DNA of 7,310 bases from positions 1 through 7,310 of the forward strand of contig JBDZUZ010000172.1 in assembly GCA_040255445.1 (NCBI GenBank), written 5' to 3'. Source of the stretch: JBDZUZ01 sp040255445. Lineage in GTDB: Bacteria > Planctomycetota > Phycisphaerae > Phycisphaerales > UBA1924. Shown here in pieces: positions 6,469-7,310 of the stretch; the stretch's first letter is position 1; every line of letters starts with the position of its first letter. A program made the position numbers and the translations under genes. Under the pieces are notes generated by a model that saw nothing but the letters and a program-made list of their open reading frames with translations, did not search any database and was not told the DNA's origin.

Positions 6469-7233
6469 TTAGCCCTCATGAACCTTGGGTTGGGCGGGGG
6501 TGTCGGCTGTGTGAAGGCGGGCTTGCAGGCGGCGTTGGGCGACCGCGATCGCGTTCTGGCTGATGTCGAAGCCGATGGCCGAGCGCCCCGCCGCGGCCGC
6601 GGCGGCCAGCGTCGTGCCCGAGCCGCAGCAGGGGTCGAGCACTTGCCCATCTGGGGGGCAGAAGGCGCGGACGAGGAGGTCGAGCAGCGCGAGGGGTTTT
6701 TGGGTCGGGTAGCCGACTCGCTCCGCGGCCATGTTGTTGATGCTGGGGATGTCCAGCACATCGGTGGCCTTCTTGAGCTGCCCGGCCATGCGGCGGCTGG
6801 TGGCGGGGACCATCGGCGGGTCGAAGTAGTACAGCTCGGGGTCGCGGCAATAGACGATCAGGTCATCGTGCTTGCGGGCGAACCGCCGCGGCGAGGAGCC
6901 GCCCAGGCCGTAGGACCAGATGAGGTGGTTGACGAAGTTCGTTGGGCCGAGCAGATCGTCGAGCAGGCAGCGGACCAGGTGGCTGGTGCGCCAGTCGACA
7001 TGGATGAGGATCGTGCCGCGGTCGCTGAGGGCGGCGAGGGTGGCGGCGATGCGCTCCTTGAGCCAGGCGATGTGCGCGGCGGGCGTGTCCCAGGCATCGG
7101 GGTAGGAGCCGGCGTCGTCGGTACGGTCCTTGCCGGTGTTGAAGGGGGGGTCGGCGTAGATGAAGTCGATGGATGCGGGCGGCAGGGCCGCCGCGAGTGT
7201 GAGCCAGTCGCCGTGGTGGAGGGAGGTGGGCAC
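6469..7233 (-). CDS. Site-specific DNA methyltransferase, beta class, probably N6-adenine
   Basis: This 254-residue enzyme should transfer a methyl group from S-adenosylmethionine to an amino base in a specific DNA sequence. The catalytic motif ADPPFNTG (27-34) comes first and the SAM-binding motif LDPCCGSGTT (199-208) near the C-terminus. This IV-then-I order is that of beta-class enzymes, and DPPF favours adenine over cytosine-N4. Other family features are ILIHVDWR, HLIWSYGLGGSSPRRFARKHD (broadly the region around 104-124) and PTQKPLALL (176-184). The target-recognition part is short. The start is GTG at 7233: the frame has no other usual start codon between it and an in-frame TGA at 7303-7305. 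No Shine-Dalgarno is visible. It lies 12 bp upstream of the membrane-protein gene. No restriction endonuclease is present in the window, so it may be an orphan methyltransferase, but its upstream neighbour is not seen. Confidence 0.93.
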   Translation of the reverse strand: MPTSLHHGDWLTLAAALPPASIDFIYADPPFNTGKDRTDDAGSYPDAWDTPAAHIAWLKERIAATLAALSDRGTILIHVDWRTSHLVRCLLDDLLGPTNFVNHLIWSYGLGGSSPRRFARKHDDLIVYCRDPELYYFDPPMVPATSRRMAGQLKKATDVLDIPSINNMAAERVGYPTQKPLALLDLLVRAFCPPDGQVLDPCCGSGTTLAAAAAAGRSAIGFDISQNAIAVAQRRLQARLHTADTPAQPKVHEG

Positions 7234-7241
7234 GGGGGAGG

Positions 7242-7310
7242 CTAGTCGTTGTGATGTGGCACCGGCGGCTCGCCGGTGGGTGGCGTGACTCGCGCGGAGG
7301 TCTCAGGAAC
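7242..7310 (-). CDS. Possible C-terminal tail of an upstream gene (partial, runs off right edge)
   Basis: One minus-strand frame entering from the right edge reads VPETSARVTPPTGEPPVPHHND and stops at TAG (7242-7244), 8 bp before the methyltransferase start. The proline-rich, mainly G/C-ending codons and the tight spacing fit the last residues of a preceding operon gene. A second frame is also open and only 22 codons are visible, so this is tentative and no function can be given. Confidence 0.35.
   Translation of the reverse strand, partial: VPETSARVTPPTGEPPVPHHND
7260..7278. other. Inverted repeat upstream of the methyltransferase gene
   Basis: CACCGGCG (7260-7267) and CGCCGGTG (7271-7278) form a perfect 8-bp stem with a 3-base loop, 27 bp upstream of the GTG start. 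No T-run follows on either strand. It may be a hairpin in a leader, an operator, or simply coding sequence of the possible upstream gene. Confidence 0.45.

Noticed and set aside
5338..7245. A plus-strand open frame of 635 codons opposite the methyltransferase, membrane protein and asnB start
   Set aside because: It crosses three real minus-strand genes and their gaps, and its composition is dominated by Gly, Val, Ala, Asp and Arg with no motif.

Overview
The window is GC-rich bacterial DNA (about two-thirds G+C or more, judged by eye). It is densely packed with chromosomal genes and shows no mobile element, CRISPR array, tRNA or rRNA. Gene content and style (a Tat/lipobox zinc amidase, a YggS protein with an insertion and an acidic tail, a long AsnB with an insertion, several starts lacking a Shine-Dalgarno sequence) would fit a planctomycete of the Phycisphaerae type. 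That placement is an inference from general familiarity and is only moderately supported.

Left part (1-1607, minus strand): the first 344 residues of a cofactor-independent phosphoglycerate mutase (gpmI) run off the left edge. Upstream of it, in the same direction, is a small AhpE-like peroxiredoxin. The 87-bp gap between them holds a perfect 16-bp palindrome.

Middle (1608-3585): a 248-bp divergent region separates the peroxiredoxin gene from a plus-strand YggS/PLPBP gene, which handles pyridoxal phosphate. That gene converges on a minus-strand N-acetylmuramoyl-L-alanine amidase with a Tat-type lipoprotein signal. A perfect 9-bp hairpin with an A-tract on one side and a T-rich stretch on the other lies between the two stop codons and can serve as a terminator for both strands.

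Right part (3748-7310, minus strand): a tight run of genes reads leftward. First comes a possible C-terminal tail of an unseen gene, then a beta-class adenine DNA methyltransferase (GTG start), an unrecognised four-helix membrane protein, and a glutamine-hydrolysing asparagine synthetase. The gaps are 8, 12 and 18 bp, so this is probably one transcription unit. None of the three complete genes has a clear Shine-Dalgarno sequence. The functions do not form an obvious pathway.

I did not find a clear new multi-gene system. The points most worth a second look are a Cys in place of the conserved glutamine-binding Glu of the asparagine synthetase, a roughly 48-residue insertion with a 15-bp tandem repeat in the same domain, the insertion and acidic tail of the YggS protein, and the methyltransferase gene with no restriction partner in view beside an uncharacterised membrane protein.
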